This document shows, piece after piece, positions 17,938-27,017 of a stretch of DNA of 64,000 nt. A program made the translations under genes and the position numbers. The DNA comes from Acidovorax sp. Leaf78. GTDB lineage: Bacteria; Pseudomonadota; Gammaproteobacteria; Burkholderiales; Burkholderiaceae_C. The stretch's first letter is position 1; every line of letters begins with the position of its first letter. The notes under the pieces were generated by a model that was given only the letters and a program-made list of their open reading frames with translations, had not been told where the DNA came from and did no database searches. Where the stretch lies: NCBI RefSeq assembly GCF_001422735.1, contig NZ_LMLZ01000012.1:62001-126000 (forward strand). The letters are read 5' to 3'.

Positions 17938-19803
17938 ATGACCCTGCGTTCCACGCTCGACTTTTTGCTGTACGACTGGCTGGAGGCCGAGAGCCTCTCG
18001 GCCCGCGGCCGTTTCGCTGACCATTCGCGCGAGACCTTCGACGCGGTGCTGGACACCTGCGAGCGCATCGCGCGCGAGAAGTACGCGCCGCACAACCGCA
18101 CGGTGGACATCGAGGAGCCGCACTTCGACGGCGAGAAGGTCATCCTGCCCCCGGCGACGTACGAGGCCCGCAAGGCCTACGCCGAATCGGGCCTGCTGTC
18201 GGCCGCGCAGGACTACGACATCGGCGGCATGCAGCTGCCTTACACGGTAGAGGCGGCGGCCAACAGTTTCTTCGCGGTGGCGTCGATCAGCATCGGGTCC
18301 AACCTTCTGACCTCGGGCAACGCCAACCTGCTGATGGCGCACGGCACGGCGCTGCAAAAGGAAGTGTTCGCACTTAATGAATTCAACGGCCGCTGGTCGG
18401 GCACCATGTGTTTGTCCGAGCCGCAGGCGGGCTCGTCGCTGTCGGACGTGGCCACGCGCGCCGTGCCCGATGGCAGCGACTTCGAAGCCGACCCGCTGGG
18501 CGCGCGCTATCGCCTCACGGGCAACAAGATGTGGATCAGCTCGGGCGACCACGAGCTCACCGAGAACATCGTGCACCTGGTGCTGGCCAAGATCCCGGGG
18601 CCGGACGGCAAGCTCGTGCCTGGCACGCGCGGCATCTCGCTGTTCATCGTGCCCAAGAAGATGGTCGATGTAGAGGGCCAGCTGACCGGTGAGCGCAACG
18701 ACGTGGCGCTGGCGGGCCTGAACCACAAGCTGGGCTGGCGCGGCACCACCAACACGCTGCTCAATTTCGGCGAGGGCAAGTTCCCGGTGGGCGGGCAGGC
18801 CGGCGCCGTGGGCTATCTGGTGGGCCAGGCGGGCAAGGGCCTGCACTGCATGTTCCACATGATGAACGAGGCGCGCATCGGCATCGGCATGGCGGCCACC
18901 ATGCTGGGCCTGGCGGGCTACTACGCCAGCCTGGACTACGCCAGGAACCGCCCGCAGGGCCGCCCGGTGCAGGGCGCCAAGGACGCGGCCGGTGGCGCCC
19001 CCGCCGCCGTGGTCAAGGATGCCGCGCAGCCGCAGGTGCGCATCATCGAACACGCCGACGTCAAGCGCATGCTGCTGGCCCAGAAGGCGTATGGCGAAGG
19101 CGCGCTGGCGCTCAACCTGTTCTGCGCCCGTCTGGTGGACGAGCAGCACACGGGCGACGCCGCCGCGGCCGACGAGGCCCGCCTGCTGCTGGAGGTGCTC
19201 ACCCCCATCGCCAAGAGCTGGCCCAGCGAGTTCTGCCTGGAGGCCAACTCGCTGGCCATCCAGATCCACGGCGGCTATGGCTATACGCGCGACTTTCCGG
19301 TGGAGCAGTACTGGCGCGACAACCGCCTGAACATGATCCACGAGGGCACGCACGGCATCCAGGCCATGGACCTGCTGGGCCGCAAGGTGCTGATGGAAGG
19401 CGGGCGCGGCCTTACGCTGCTGGCCGGGCGCATCAACGCCACCATCGAGCGGGCGATCCAGGTGCCCGCGCTGGCCGCGCATGCCAACGCACTGGGCGCG
19501 GCCCTGCAGCAGATCGGTGCCGCCACCAAGGCCGCGTGGGCCACGGGCCAGCCGGCCGATGCGTTGGCCAATGCCGTACCCTACATGCAGGCCTTCGGCC
19601 ACACGGTGCTGGCCTGGGTCTGGCTGGACCTGGCGCTGGCGACGCTGGCCGACGACGCCGTGCTGGCACAGCCCGCCAGCGTGGGCCGCATGGGCGCCAT
19701 GCGCTACTTCTTCCACTACGAGCTGCCCAAGATCGGCGCGTGGCTGCAGGTGGTGAGCACCCGCGATGCGACCTGCGCCAGCTTTCCTGAAGAGGCGTTC
19801 TGA
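17938..19803 (+). CDS. Acyl-CoA dehydrogenase, long form with C-terminal extension (DmdC-like)
   Basis: 621 residues, larger than the 380-residue classical enzymes. FAD-dependent alpha,beta-desaturation of an acyl-CoA. Core motifs MCLSEPQAGSSLSDV (FAD/substrate loop), GNKMWISSGDHELTENIVHL and, at the active site, IHEGTHGIQAMDLLGRKV with catalytic Glu469. The last 130 residues form the extra helical domain seen in the DmdC/AcdA-like group. The ligase at 6332 resembles DmdB, so this may be the partner oxidase of the pathway, but methylthiopropionate as substrate is not established. SD AAGGAGACCTC precedes the ATG. Confidence 0.93.
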   Translation: MTLRSTLDFLLYDWLEAESLSARGRFADHSRETFDAVLDTCERIAREKYAPHNRTVDIEEPHFDGEKVILPPATYEARKAYAESGLLSAAQDYDIGGMQLPYTVEAAANSFFAVASISIGSNLLTSGNANLLMAHGTALQKEVFALNEFNGRWSGTMCLSEPQAGSSLSDVATRAVPDGSDFEADPLGARYRLTGNKMWISSGDHELTENIVHLVLAKIPGPDGKLVPGTRGISLFIVPKKMVDVEGQLTGERNDVALAGLNHKLGWRGTTNTLLNFGEGKFPVGGQAGAVGYLVGQAGKGLHCMFHMMNEARIGIGMAATMLGLAGYYASLDYARNRPQGRPVQGAKDAAGGAPAAVVKDAAQPQVRIIEHADVKRMLLAQKAYGEGALALNLFCARLVDEQHTGDAAAADEARLLLEVLTPIAKSWPSEFCLEANSLAIQIHGGYGYTRDFPVEQYWRDNRLNMIHEGTHGIQAMDLLGRKVLMEGGRGLTLLAGRINATIERAIQVPALAAHANALGAALQQIGAATKAAWATGQPADALANAVPYMQAFGHTVLAWVWLDLALATLADDAVLAQPASVGRMGAMRYFFHYELPKIGAWLQVVSTRDATCASFPEEAF

Positions 19804-19805
19804 CC

Positions 19806-20015
19806 ATGGCCACACCACGCGCACTGCAGCGCCTGCACCAGCTCATCTGGGCCTTGATCTACGGCGGCTTGCTGGTGCTGGTGCTGGGCATCGCCACGGC
19901 GCGCACGGACGATGCGCTGGGCTGGACCCTCATCGCCGTGGGCGGGGTGGCTGCCGTGGTGGGGCTGGTGCTGATCGGCGTGCGCTCGCGGCTGCGGGCA
20001 GACCCTGCGCCATGA
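19806..20015 (+). CDS. Small two-helix membrane protein of unknown function
   Basis: 69 residues: a short basic N terminus, hydrophobic helix LIWALIYGGLLVLVLGIAT, a short polar loop, a second helix GWTLIAVGGVAAVVGLVLIGV and an arginine-rich tail. Starts 2 nt after the acyl-CoA dehydrogenase stop and is therefore almost certainly co-transcribed. No family recognised. Confidence 0.7.
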   Translation: MATPRALQRLHQLIWALIYGGLLVLVLGIATARTDDALGWTLIAVGGVAAVVGLVLIGVRSRLRADPAP

Positions 20016-20227
20016 TGCGCATGGCACCCCTTGCATGCCGCGGCCCCATCCACACCACGGTAGTGACGCGCCTCGCGACCTCAGCGACACTCCCGCGACA
20101 TAGCGCCCCCGCGTTGCATCGCACAATCATTGCGTGACTTGATTTCATGTGCCGGATGGCCGCACGCCCGCAGGGCGGGCCGTTCGCACCCTGACTGCAG
20201 ACCCACAAACCCAAGGAGACACACTTC

Positions 20228-21019
20228 ATGACCCGCACCATCCAGCAACTGTTCGACCTGACCGGCAAGACCGCCCTCGTGACCGGAGGCTCGCGCGGCC
20301 TGGGCCTGCAACTGGCCCATTCGCTGGGCGAGGCGGGCGCCAAGATCGTGCTCAGCTCGCGCAAGGCGTCCGACCTGGAAGAAGCCACCGCCGACCTGCA
20401 GGCCGCCGGCATCGACGCGCGCTGGATCGCCGCGGACTGCTCCAACGAGGCCGACATCCGCCGCCTGGCCGACGAAACCCTGGAGCGCCTGGGCCACGTG
20501 GACATCCTGGTGAACAACGCCGGCGCCGCCTGGGGCGCCCCGGCCGAAGACCACCCCGTGGACGCCTGGGACAAGGTGATGAACCTGAACGTGCGCGGCT
20601 ATTTCATCCTGAGCCAGCACATCGCCAAGCACAGCATGATCGCGCGCCGCAGCGGCAGCATCATCAACGTGGCGTCCATCGCGGGCCTGGGCGGCAATCC
20701 CAAGGGCATGAACACCATCGCTTACAACACGTCCAAGGGCGCGGTGATCAACTTCACCCGCGCGCTGGCGGCTGAATGGGGCAAGTACAACATCCGCGTC
20801 AACGCCATCTGCCCGGGCTTCTTCCCGAGCAAGATGACGGTGGGCACCCTGAAGGCCATGGGCGAGGAAGCCCTGGCCGCGCACGCGCCGCTGGGCCGCC
20901 TGGGCGACGACGAGGACCTGAAGGGCCTGTGCGCGCTGTATGCGTCGGATGCGGGCAAGCACATCACCGGCCAGTGGCTGGCAGTGGACGGCGGCGTGAG
21001 CATCGTCACCGGAGGCTGA
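20228..21019 (+). CDS. Short-chain dehydrogenase/reductase (SDR)
   Basis: 263 residues, classical SDR. Cofactor motif TGGSRGLGLQLA (TGxxxGxG), NNAGAAWG, catalytic serine region IINVASIAGLGG and YNTSKGAVINF (YxxxK). C-terminal GQWLAVDGGVSIVTGG is typical of FabG/gluconate-dehydrogenase-like members. In this setting it could reduce or oxidise a 3-oxo/3-hydroxyacyl intermediate. SD AAGGAGACACACTTC precedes the ATG. Confidence 0.92.
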   Translation: MTRTIQQLFDLTGKTALVTGGSRGLGLQLAHSLGEAGAKIVLSSRKASDLEEATADLQAAGIDARWIAADCSNEADIRRLADETLERLGHVDILVNNAGAAWGAPAEDHPVDAWDKVMNLNVRGYFILSQHIAKHSMIARRSGSIINVASIAGLGGNPKGMNTIAYNTSKGAVINFTRALAAEWGKYNIRVNAICPGFFPSKMTVGTLKAMGEEALAAHAPLGRLGDDEDLKGLCALYASDAGKHITGQWLAVDGGVSIVTGG

Positions 21020-21157
21020 TGGCCCCCGGCTGCACGCCTGCGCGGCGTGCAGGCTGGTGCTGGCGGTGGACTTGATGTCCTCGCCATGCCCGGGGTTGTG
21101 CCGCTGTGGCAGGCGAAGGCGTATGCTTTTGCCTCCCTACAAAACCTGGAGTTGCCC

Positions 21158-21589
21158 GTGCTGAAATTTGGTGTCGAGATCCCCTTTGTCAGCCACCTCG
21201 GCTTCACCCTGCACCGCATGGAGAAGGGCGAATCCGAGCTGCGCTACGAAGCCAAGCCCGAGCACCTGAACTCGTTCGACGTGACCCACGGCGGCGCGTC
21301 GATGACGCTGCTGGACGTGACCATGGCCACGGCCGCGCGCAGCGAGACCCCCGACATGGGCGTGGTGACCATCGAGATGAAGACCAGCTTCATGCAGCCC
21401 GCCCGCGGCCCGCTGGTGGCCAAGGGGCGGCTCATCCACCGCACGGCCACCATGGCCTTCACCGAAGGCACGGTGTACGACGCGCAAGGCAAGATCTGCA
21501 GCCACGCCACCGGCACCTTCAAGTACGTCAAGCGCCTGCCGGTGGACGGGCGCAGCGTCAATGGCCTCAAGGTGATTTCCACTGACTGA
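21158..21589 (+). CDS. PaaI-type hotdog thioesterase (GTG start)
   Basis: 143 residues of the hotdog fold. The motif NSFDVTHGGASMTLLDVTMATAA on the central helix matches the PaaI/acyl-CoA thioesterase family, which hydrolyses acyl- or aryl-CoA to free CoA. The likely start is GTG 21158, with TGGAG 6 nt upstream; the frame is open 111 nt further but that sequence has no family similarity and contains a possible -10 (TATGCT, 21122-21127). Located between an SDR and a medium-chain reductase in the acyl-CoA cluster; probably recycles CoA. Confidence 0.85.
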   Translation: MLKFGVEIPFVSHLGFTLHRMEKGESELRYEAKPEHLNSFDVTHGGASMTLLDVTMATAARSETPDMGVVTIEMKTSFMQPARGPLVAKGRLIHRTATMAFTEGTVYDAQGKICSHATGTFKYVKRLPVDGRSVNGLKVISTD

Positions 21590-21608
21590 GTCCGCCCGAA
21601 ATTCAAGT

Positions 21609-21665
21609 AAAAATGGCCGCTACCGCTTGATATATAAGCGCTGGCAGCTATAAAAATAGTAGCAA
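21609..21665 (+). repeat. Dispersed palindromic repeat, copy B
   Basis: GGCCGCTACCGCTTG, AAGCGCTGGCAGCTAT and AAAAATAGTAGCA. Fills most of the gap between the thioesterase and the medium-chain reductase. Its AT-rich end abuts the SD of the next gene (CAAGGAG). Confidence 0.8.
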
Positions 21666-21683
21666 ACGTTCAAGGAGCTCCCC

Positions 21684-22700
21684 ATGCCACGCAATCAGCA
21701 AATCGTTCTCGACAACCGTCCCCAGGGCGAGGCCGTGGCCAGCAACTTCAAGCTGGTCGCCACCGACACGCCTGCGCTGCAGGACGGCCAGGTGCTGGTG
21801 CGCCACCACTACCTGAGCCTGGACCCGTACATGCGCGGCCGCATGAACGAGAGCAAGAGCTACGCCGCGTCGCAGGGCCTGGGCGAGGTCATGATCGGCG
21901 GCACCGTGGGCGAGGTGGCCGAGAGCCGCCACCCCAAGTACGCCGTGGGCGACAAGGTGGTGGGCATGGGCGGCTGGCAGGAATACAGCGTGGTCGACGC
22001 CAACGCCCCCGGCGCGCTGCGCAAGGTGGACACGGCCCACGTGCCGCTGTCGCACTACCTGGGTGCCGTGGGCATGCCCGGCGTGACGGCCTGGTATGGC
22101 CTGGTCAAGATCATCGCCCCCAAGGAAGGCGACACCGTGGTGGTGAGCGCCGCCACCGGCGCCGTGGGCAGCGCGTTTGCCGCGCTGGCCAAGGCGCGCG
22201 GCTGCCGCGCGGTAGGCATTGCCGGTGGTGCTGAAAAATGCAAGTACGCCTTGGAGGAACTGGGCTTTGACGCCTGCATCGACTACAAGCAGCACAGCGA
22301 CGTCAAGGCCATGTCCAAGGCGCTCAAGGAAGCCTGCCCGAACGGCATCGACGGCTACTTCGAGAACGTGGGCGGATGGATCATGGACGCGGTGATGCTG
22401 CGCATGAACGCCTTCAGCCGCATCGCCCTGTGCGGGATGATCGCCGGCTACGACGGCGCGCCGCTGCCCATGGCCAACCCTGCACTCATGCTCATCAACC
22501 GCATGAAGGTCGAAGGCTTCATCGTGAGCGAGCACATGGAAGTCTGGCCCGAGGCCCTGAAAGAGCTGGGCACGCTGGTTGGCACCGGCAAGCTGCGCCC
22601 GCGCGAGACCGTGGCGGACGGCATTGCCGCCGCACCCGAAGCGTTCCTGGGCCTGCTCAAGGGCAAGAACTTCGGCAAGCAGCTCGTGAAATTGATCTGA
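21684..22700 (+). CDS. Zinc-independent medium-chain NADP-dependent oxidoreductase (CurA/prostaglandin-reductase-like)
   Basis: 338 residues. Opens with the leukotriene B4/PTGR-type substrate domain (RNQQIVLDNRPQGEA, SLDPYMRGRMNESKSY); the Rossmann domain has VVVSAATGAVGSAFAALAKA and GCRAVGIAGGAEKC; YFENVGGWIMDAVM is the family motif. These enzymes reduce the double bond of alpha,beta-unsaturated carbonyl compounds with NADPH. No zinc-site cysteines. Substrate unknown. Stop is 2 nt before the next ATG. Confidence 0.93.
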   Translation: MPRNQQIVLDNRPQGEAVASNFKLVATDTPALQDGQVLVRHHYLSLDPYMRGRMNESKSYAASQGLGEVMIGGTVGEVAESRHPKYAVGDKVVGMGGWQEYSVVDANAPGALRKVDTAHVPLSHYLGAVGMPGVTAWYGLVKIIAPKEGDTVVVSAATGAVGSAFAALAKARGCRAVGIAGGAEKCKYALEELGFDACIDYKQHSDVKAMSKALKEACPNGIDGYFENVGGWIMDAVMLRMNAFSRIALCGMIAGYDGAPLPMANPALMLINRMKVEGFIVSEHMEVWPEALKELGTLVGTGKLRPRETVADGIAAAPEAFLGLLKGKNFGKQLVKLI

Positions 22701-22702
22701 GC

Positions 22703-23185
22703 ATGGGCATGATGGAAACCAGCAGCCCGTCGCCCCACCTGCGCTGGACCTGGGCCCGCTTCGACGACCTGGGCGTGCACGCGCTGCACGACGCCCTGGC
22801 CCTGCGCTGCAAGGTGTTCATCCTGGAGCAGGGCCCCTACCAGGACCCCGACGGCGCCGACAAGAAGTCGCACCACCTACTGGGCCACGACGACGCTGGC
22901 GTGCTGCAGGCCTGCCTGCGCGTGGCAGACCCGGGCGTGAACTACTCCGAGCCGTCCATCGGCCGCGTGGTCACCGCCAAGGAGGCGCGCGGCAACGGCA
23001 CGGGCCGTGCGCTCATGCAAGAGGGCATCGCCCGCTGCACCGCGGCGTGGCCGGGCCACGCCATTCGCATCAGCGCCCAGGCGCACCTGCAGCGCTTCTA
23101 CGGCAGCCTGGGTTTTGTCACGGTGTCGGACGAATACCTCGAAGACGACATCCCCCACGTCGAAATGCTGCGGAGCCCGTCATGA
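22703..23185 (+). CDS. GNAT acetyltransferase, ElaA-like
   Basis: 160 residues. The ElaA signature LALRCKVFILEQGPYQDPDGAD is split here between LALRCKVFILEQ and the acidic GADKKSHHLLG; acetyl-CoA binding motif A is GRVVTAKEARGNGTGRALM, and the C-terminal LQRFYGSLGFVTVSDEYLEDDIPHVEM is typical. Acetylates an unknown amine substrate. Start at ATG 22703; a second ATG 6 nt later is possible. Its stop overlaps the ATG of the next gene (ATGA). Confidence 0.88.
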   Translation: MGMMETSSPSPHLRWTWARFDDLGVHALHDALALRCKVFILEQGPYQDPDGADKKSHHLLGHDDAGVLQACLRVADPGVNYSEPSIGRVVTAKEARGNGTGRALMQEGIARCTAAWPGHAIRISAQAHLQRFYGSLGFVTVSDEYLEDDIPHVEMLRSPS

Positions 23186-24870
23186 CCACAACGGCACCTG
23201 CTGCGGGCCTGGCCCGCACCCACGACGTGTTCAACCAGAGCACGCCGTGGGCGGATGTGAACCTGTTCACCACCAACCAGCCGCTGCAGGATGCGCTGCG
23301 CCTGCACAGCCCCGCGCTGCCGCTGGCCGGCCTCACGGCCCTGGGCGCAGAGATGGGCTCGGCCGAAATACAGGCCCACGCGCGCCTGGCCAACACGCAC
23401 AAGCCGCAGCTGCACACCCATGACCGCTTCGGCCACCGCACCGATGTGGTGGAGTTCCACCCCAGCTACCACGCGCTGATCGGCGCGGCGCTGCGCCACG
23501 GCCTGCACGCCACGCCCTGGTCGCGCACGGGTGCAGCAGCGGCGTACGCCCACACCGAGCGGGCCGCCGGCTTCATGCTGTTCACAGAGGCCGAGCCTTC
23601 GGTGCTGTGCCCGGTCTCCATGAGCTATGCGGTCACGCCAGCACTGCGCGGCAACACCGCCGTGTGGGCCGACTGGAGCGCGGGCCTGGCCAGCACGCAA
23701 TACGACCCGCGCCTGGCCTTGTTCTCGCAAAAATCCGCGCTCACCATGGGCATGGGCATGACCGAGAAGCAGGGCGGGTCGGACGTGCGCGCCAATACCA
23801 CCCAGGCCGTGGCCGACGGCGAGGATGCCTGGGGCCCGCGCTACCGCCTGACGGGCCACAAGTGGTTCTTCTCGGCGCCCATGTGCGATGCCTTCCTGGT
23901 GTTGGCGCAGGCGCCCGGCGGGCTGACCTGCTTCTTCCTGCCGCGCGTGCTGCCGGACGACCGCAACGGCGTGCTCAACAGCATCCGCATCCAGCGCCTG
24001 AAGGACAAGCTGGGCAACCACGCCAACGCCAGCTCCGAGGTCGAATTCATCGACGCGAACGCCTGGCGCGTGGGCGACGAAGGCCGCGGCGTGGCGCAGA
24101 TCCTGGAGATGGGCACCATGACGCGGCTGGACTGCGCCCTGGGCACCAGCGGCCTCATGCGCCAGGCGCTGACTATCGCGCTGCACCACACGCGCCAGCG
24201 GTCGGCCTTTGGCAAGAAGCTCATCGAGCAACCCCTCATGCGCAACGTGCTGGCCGACCTGGCGCTGGAGAGCGAGGCCGCCACCGCACTGTCCATCCGC
24301 CTGGCCAGCGCCTTCGACAAGAAGGCCTCCAGCGAGCACGAGGCCGTCATGGCCCGCCTGCTCACGCCCGTGGCCAAGTTCTGGGTGTGCAAGCGCGGCA
24401 GCGTGTTTGCGCAGGAGGCCATGGAATGCCTGGGCGGCAACGGCTACGTGGAAGAGGGCGGCGAAGGCACCATGGCCCGCATCTACCGCGAGATGCCGCT
24501 CAACTCCATCTGGGAAGGCGCCGGCAACATCATGGCGCTGGACCTGCTGCGCGCCGTGCGCCGCGCCGACACCGCTGCGGCCCTGGCCGACGAACTGGCC
24601 CCCGCGCGCGGCGCCCACCCGGCGCTCGACCGCCTGTCCAGCGCGCTGCCCCTGCGCGTGGACGCCATGACCACCGAGGCCGAGGCCCGCCGCCTGGCGC
24701 AGGACGTGGCCCTGGCCGTGCAGGCCGCGCTGCTGTACCGCAGTGCACCCGGCGCCGTGTTCGGTGCCTTCTGCGATTCGCGCCTGGCCGGCGACTGGGG
24801 CTACAGCTTCGGCACGCTGGGTGCGGGCGTGGACCTGGACGCCATCTTGGCCCGCGCGCTTCCGATCTGA
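23182..24870 (+). CDS. AidB-type acyl-CoA dehydrogenase family protein
   Basis: 562 residues. The N-terminal segment TPWADVNLFTTNQPLQDAL and HTHDRFGHRTDVVEFHPSYH are diagnostic of AidB, an FAD protein of the alkylation response in E. coli with weak isovaleryl-CoA dehydrogenase activity and a DNA-binding C domain. Core motifs MTEKQGGSDVRANTT, GHKWFFSAP and SIWEGAGNIMALDLLRAV with Glu445 in the catalytic position. The overlap with an acetyltransferase and the nearby ogt-type gene at 27018 would fit alkylation defence, but the acyl-CoA neighbourhood equally fits a catabolic role. Confidence 0.9.
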   Translation: MTTTAPAAGLARTHDVFNQSTPWADVNLFTTNQPLQDALRLHSPALPLAGLTALGAEMGSAEIQAHARLANTHKPQLHTHDRFGHRTDVVEFHPSYHALIGAALRHGLHATPWSRTGAAAAYAHTERAAGFMLFTEAEPSVLCPVSMSYAVTPALRGNTAVWADWSAGLASTQYDPRLALFSQKSALTMGMGMTEKQGGSDVRANTTQAVADGEDAWGPRYRLTGHKWFFSAPMCDAFLVLAQAPGGLTCFFLPRVLPDDRNGVLNSIRIQRLKDKLGNHANASSEVEFIDANAWRVGDEGRGVAQILEMGTMTRLDCALGTSGLMRQALTIALHHTRQRSAFGKKLIEQPLMRNVLADLALESEAATALSIRLASAFDKKASSEHEAVMARLLTPVAKFWVCKRGSVFAQEAMECLGGNGYVEEGGEGTMARIYREMPLNSIWEGAGNIMALDLLRAVRRADTAAALADELAPARGAHPALDRLSSALPLRVDAMTTEAEARRLAQDVALAVQAALLYRSAPGAVFGAFCDSRLAGDWGYSFGTLGAGVDLDAILARALPI

Positions 24871-24900
24871 TTCACCCCACAGAATTTTGCGGAGAAACCC

Positions 24901-25836
24901 ATGTCCCATCTCATCCTGCACCACTACCCCTCGTCGCCGTTTTCCGAAAAGATCCGCCTGGTGCTGGGCTTCAAGAAGCTGGCCTGGAAGTCCGTGATCA
25001 TCCCCAGCATCGCGCCCAAGCCCGATGTGGTGGCGCTCACGGGCGGCTACCGCAAGACGCCGTTCCTGCAGGTCGGTGCCGACATCTACTGCGACTCCGC
25101 ATTGATCTGCGACGTGCTGGAGCACGAGCAGCCCGAGCCCGTGCTGTACCCGCCGCACCTCAAGGGCGTGGCCCGGGTGTTTGCGCAGTGGGCCGACAGC
25201 AGCCTGTTCTGGGCGGCCATGGCCTACAACCTGCAGCCCAAGGGCGCATCGGCCATGTTCGCCAACCTGCCGCCCAACGTGGCCCAGGCCTTCAGCGAAG
25301 ACCGCCGCGAGATGAGCGCGGGCATGCAGCGCCTGCGCCCCGCAGACGCCACGGCGGCCTACCGCTCGTACCTGCGCCGCATCGCGCACATGGCCGAGGA
25401 GCATGACTTTTTGTTCGGCGCCGAGCCGTGTCTTGCCGACTTTGCTGCTTACCACCCGCTGTGGTTCACCCGCCAGTGCGTGCCGGTGATGGCCGACATT
25501 TTTGCGGCCACGCCCGCGGTGCTCGAATGGATGGACCGTGTGGCCGCGCTGGGCCACGGGCGCATGGAGAAGTTCGCGGCCGAAGACGCCATCACCGTGG
25601 CGGCCGGCGCAGAGCCGCTGCCGCTGATGGACGATGTGTTCCAGGACGAGCATGGCATCCCGCTGGGCTCGCAGGTCGCCATCGCCGCCGAGAGCTTCGG
25701 CACCGAGCCGACCGAGGGCGAGCTGATCGCCGCCACCCGCACCCGCTACACCCTGCGCCGCACCGACCCGCGCGCGGGCACCGTGCACGTGCACTTCCCG
25801 CGCATCGGGTATGTGCTGCGGGCTGCGAAGGCCTGA
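24901..25836 (+). CDS. Glutathione S-transferase family protein
   Basis: 311 residues. N-terminal thioredoxin-like domain begins LILHHYPSSPFSEKIRLVLGFK (with Ser in the SPFSEK active-site loop) and has the glutathione motif YRKTPFLQVGADIYCDSALI. An all-helical second domain follows (LFGAEPCLADFAAYHPLWF), then an extra C-terminal region of about 80 residues rich in beta-type sequence. Longer than ordinary GSTs (about 210), so a specialised subfamily. Starts 30 nt after the AidB-like gene. Confidence 0.88.
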   Translation: MSHLILHHYPSSPFSEKIRLVLGFKKLAWKSVIIPSIAPKPDVVALTGGYRKTPFLQVGADIYCDSALICDVLEHEQPEPVLYPPHLKGVARVFAQWADSSLFWAAMAYNLQPKGASAMFANLPPNVAQAFSEDRREMSAGMQRLRPADATAAYRSYLRRIAHMAEEHDFLFGAEPCLADFAAYHPLWFTRQCVPVMADIFAATPAVLEWMDRVAALGHGRMEKFAAEDAITVAAGAEPLPLMDDVFQDEHGIPLGSQVAIAAESFGTEPTEGELIAATRTRYTLRRTDPRAGTVHVHFPRIGYVLRAAKA

Positions 25837-25872
25837 CGGCGGCGCCGCGCCACCTCACAACCACACCCACTT

Positions 25873-25943
25873 CCGTTCGGGCTGAGCCTGTCGAAGCCAG
25901 GGCAGCCCTCGCGGACACCCTTCGACAAGCTCAGGGCGAACGG
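25873..25943. repeat. REP-like inverted repeat
   Basis: Left arm CCGTTCGGGCTGAGCCTG TCGAAG (25873-25896) and right arm CTTCGACAAGC TCAGGGCGAACGG (25920-25943) are near-complementary across a 23-nt spacer. The arm TGAGCTTGTCGAAGG-type sequence is a widespread bacterial intergenic repeat. It fills the gap after the GST gene and could act as an mRNA 3'-end hairpin. Confidence 0.8.
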
Positions 25944-26041
25944 CAGGGCGATGGATGACCCGGTCACCGCACGGATGCATCGATACATGCCCTGTCGCTG
26001 AACACACACAAAACCACACACCACTTCAAGGAGACACCACC

Positions 26042-26950
26042 ATGATCGACAACTTTGCCTGCAAGACCGCCGTCCTCACTGGCGCAGGCTCGGGCTTCGG
26101 CCTCGAATGCGCGCGCATCGGCGCCCGCCTGGGCATGAACCTGGTACTGGTGGACATTCAGCAGGACGCGCTCGACGCTGCCACGGCCGAGATGCAGGCC
26201 GCGGGCGTGCAGGTGCTGGCGCGCAAGGTCGATGTGTCGAACGCCGCGCAGATGGAGCAGCTGGCCGCTGATGTGCAGCAGCGCTTCGGCGCGCCGCACC
26301 TCGTGTTCAACAACGCCGGCGTGGGCGCGGGCGGCCTGGTGTGGGAGAACTCGGTCAAGGACTGGGAATGGGTGCTGGGCGTGAACCTCTGGGGCGTGGT
26401 GCACGGCGTGCGCCTGTTCACGCCGATGATGCTGGCGGCCGCCAAGGCAGACCCGGCCTGGCGCGGCCACATCGTCAACACCGCCAGCATGGCGGGCCTG
26501 GTGGATGCGCCCAACATGGGCATCTACAACGTGAGCAAGCACGCGGTGGTGAGCCTGTCGGAGACGCTGTACCAGGATTTGTCGCTGGTCACGGACCAGA
26601 TCAAGGCCAGCGTGCTGTGCCCGTTCTTCGTGCCCACCGGCATCGCCCAGAGCCACCGCAACCGGCCTGGCGACATGCCGGCCGACAAGCCCACCAAGAG
26701 CCAGCTCATCGGCCAGGCCATGAGCGACAAGGCCGTGGGCAGCGGCAAGGTGACCGCGGCCGAAGTCGCGCAGAAAGTGTTCGACGCAGCGGCGCAGGGC
26801 CAGTTCTACATCTACAGCCACCCCAAGGCCATCGCCTCGGTGCAGACGCGCATGGAAGACATCATGCTCAGCCGCAACCCCACCGACCCGTTTGCCAGCA
26901 AGCCCGAAGTGGGCGAGCAACTGCGGGCAGCGTTGAGGGCCGAGGGTTGA
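26042..26950 (+). CDS. Short-chain dehydrogenase/reductase (SDR)
   Basis: 302 residues. TGAGSGFGLECARIGARLG cofactor motif, an acidic residue after the second strand (LVLVDIQQDAL) favouring NAD(H), NNAGVGAGG, catalytic NTASMAGLVDAPNMGIYNVSK. The C-terminal 70 residues are longer than in classical SDRs. Start ATG 26042 follows AAGGAGACACCACC. Function beyond oxidoreductase not predictable. Confidence 0.9.
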   Translation: MIDNFACKTAVLTGAGSGFGLECARIGARLGMNLVLVDIQQDALDAATAEMQAAGVQVLARKVDVSNAAQMEQLAADVQQRFGAPHLVFNNAGVGAGGLVWENSVKDWEWVLGVNLWGVVHGVRLFTPMMLAAAKADPAWRGHIVNTASMAGLVDAPNMGIYNVSKHAVVSLSETLYQDLSLVTDQIKASVLCPFFVPTGIAQSHRNRPGDMPADKPTKSQLIGQAMSDKAVGSGKVTAAEVAQKVFDAAAQGQFYIYSHPKAIASVQTRMEDIMLSRNPTDPFASKPEVGEQLRAALRAEG

Positions 26951-26965
26951 GGGTTCAGGACTGAA

Positions 26966-27017
26966 CGGGCCCCTGCCGCTTGCTGCAAAAGTGCCAACAG
27001 CTATTAAAAATATAGCA
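26966..27017 (+). repeat. Dispersed palindromic repeat, copy C
   Basis: GGGCCCCTGCCGCTTGC, AAAAGTGCCAACAGCTAT, then TTAAAAATATAGCA. It fills the gap between the SDR and the methyltransferase gene and ends directly against that gene's ATG, so the ribosome site of the latter lies within the repeat. Confidence 0.8.

Noticed and set aside
17431..19824. About 800-codon open frame opposite the acyl-CoA dehydrogenase
   Set aside because: Antisense shadow of a recognisable gene, Arg/His/Gln-rich and featureless.
20016..20227. Possible small gene or regulator site between the small membrane protein and the SDR
   Set aside because: Frames present are short and continue from neighbouring shadows; no SD, palindrome or promoter clear enough to call.
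23098..25794. About 900-codon open frame opposite the AidB-like and GST genes
   Set aside because: Same composition artefact; overlaps two well-supported genes with no motif of its own.
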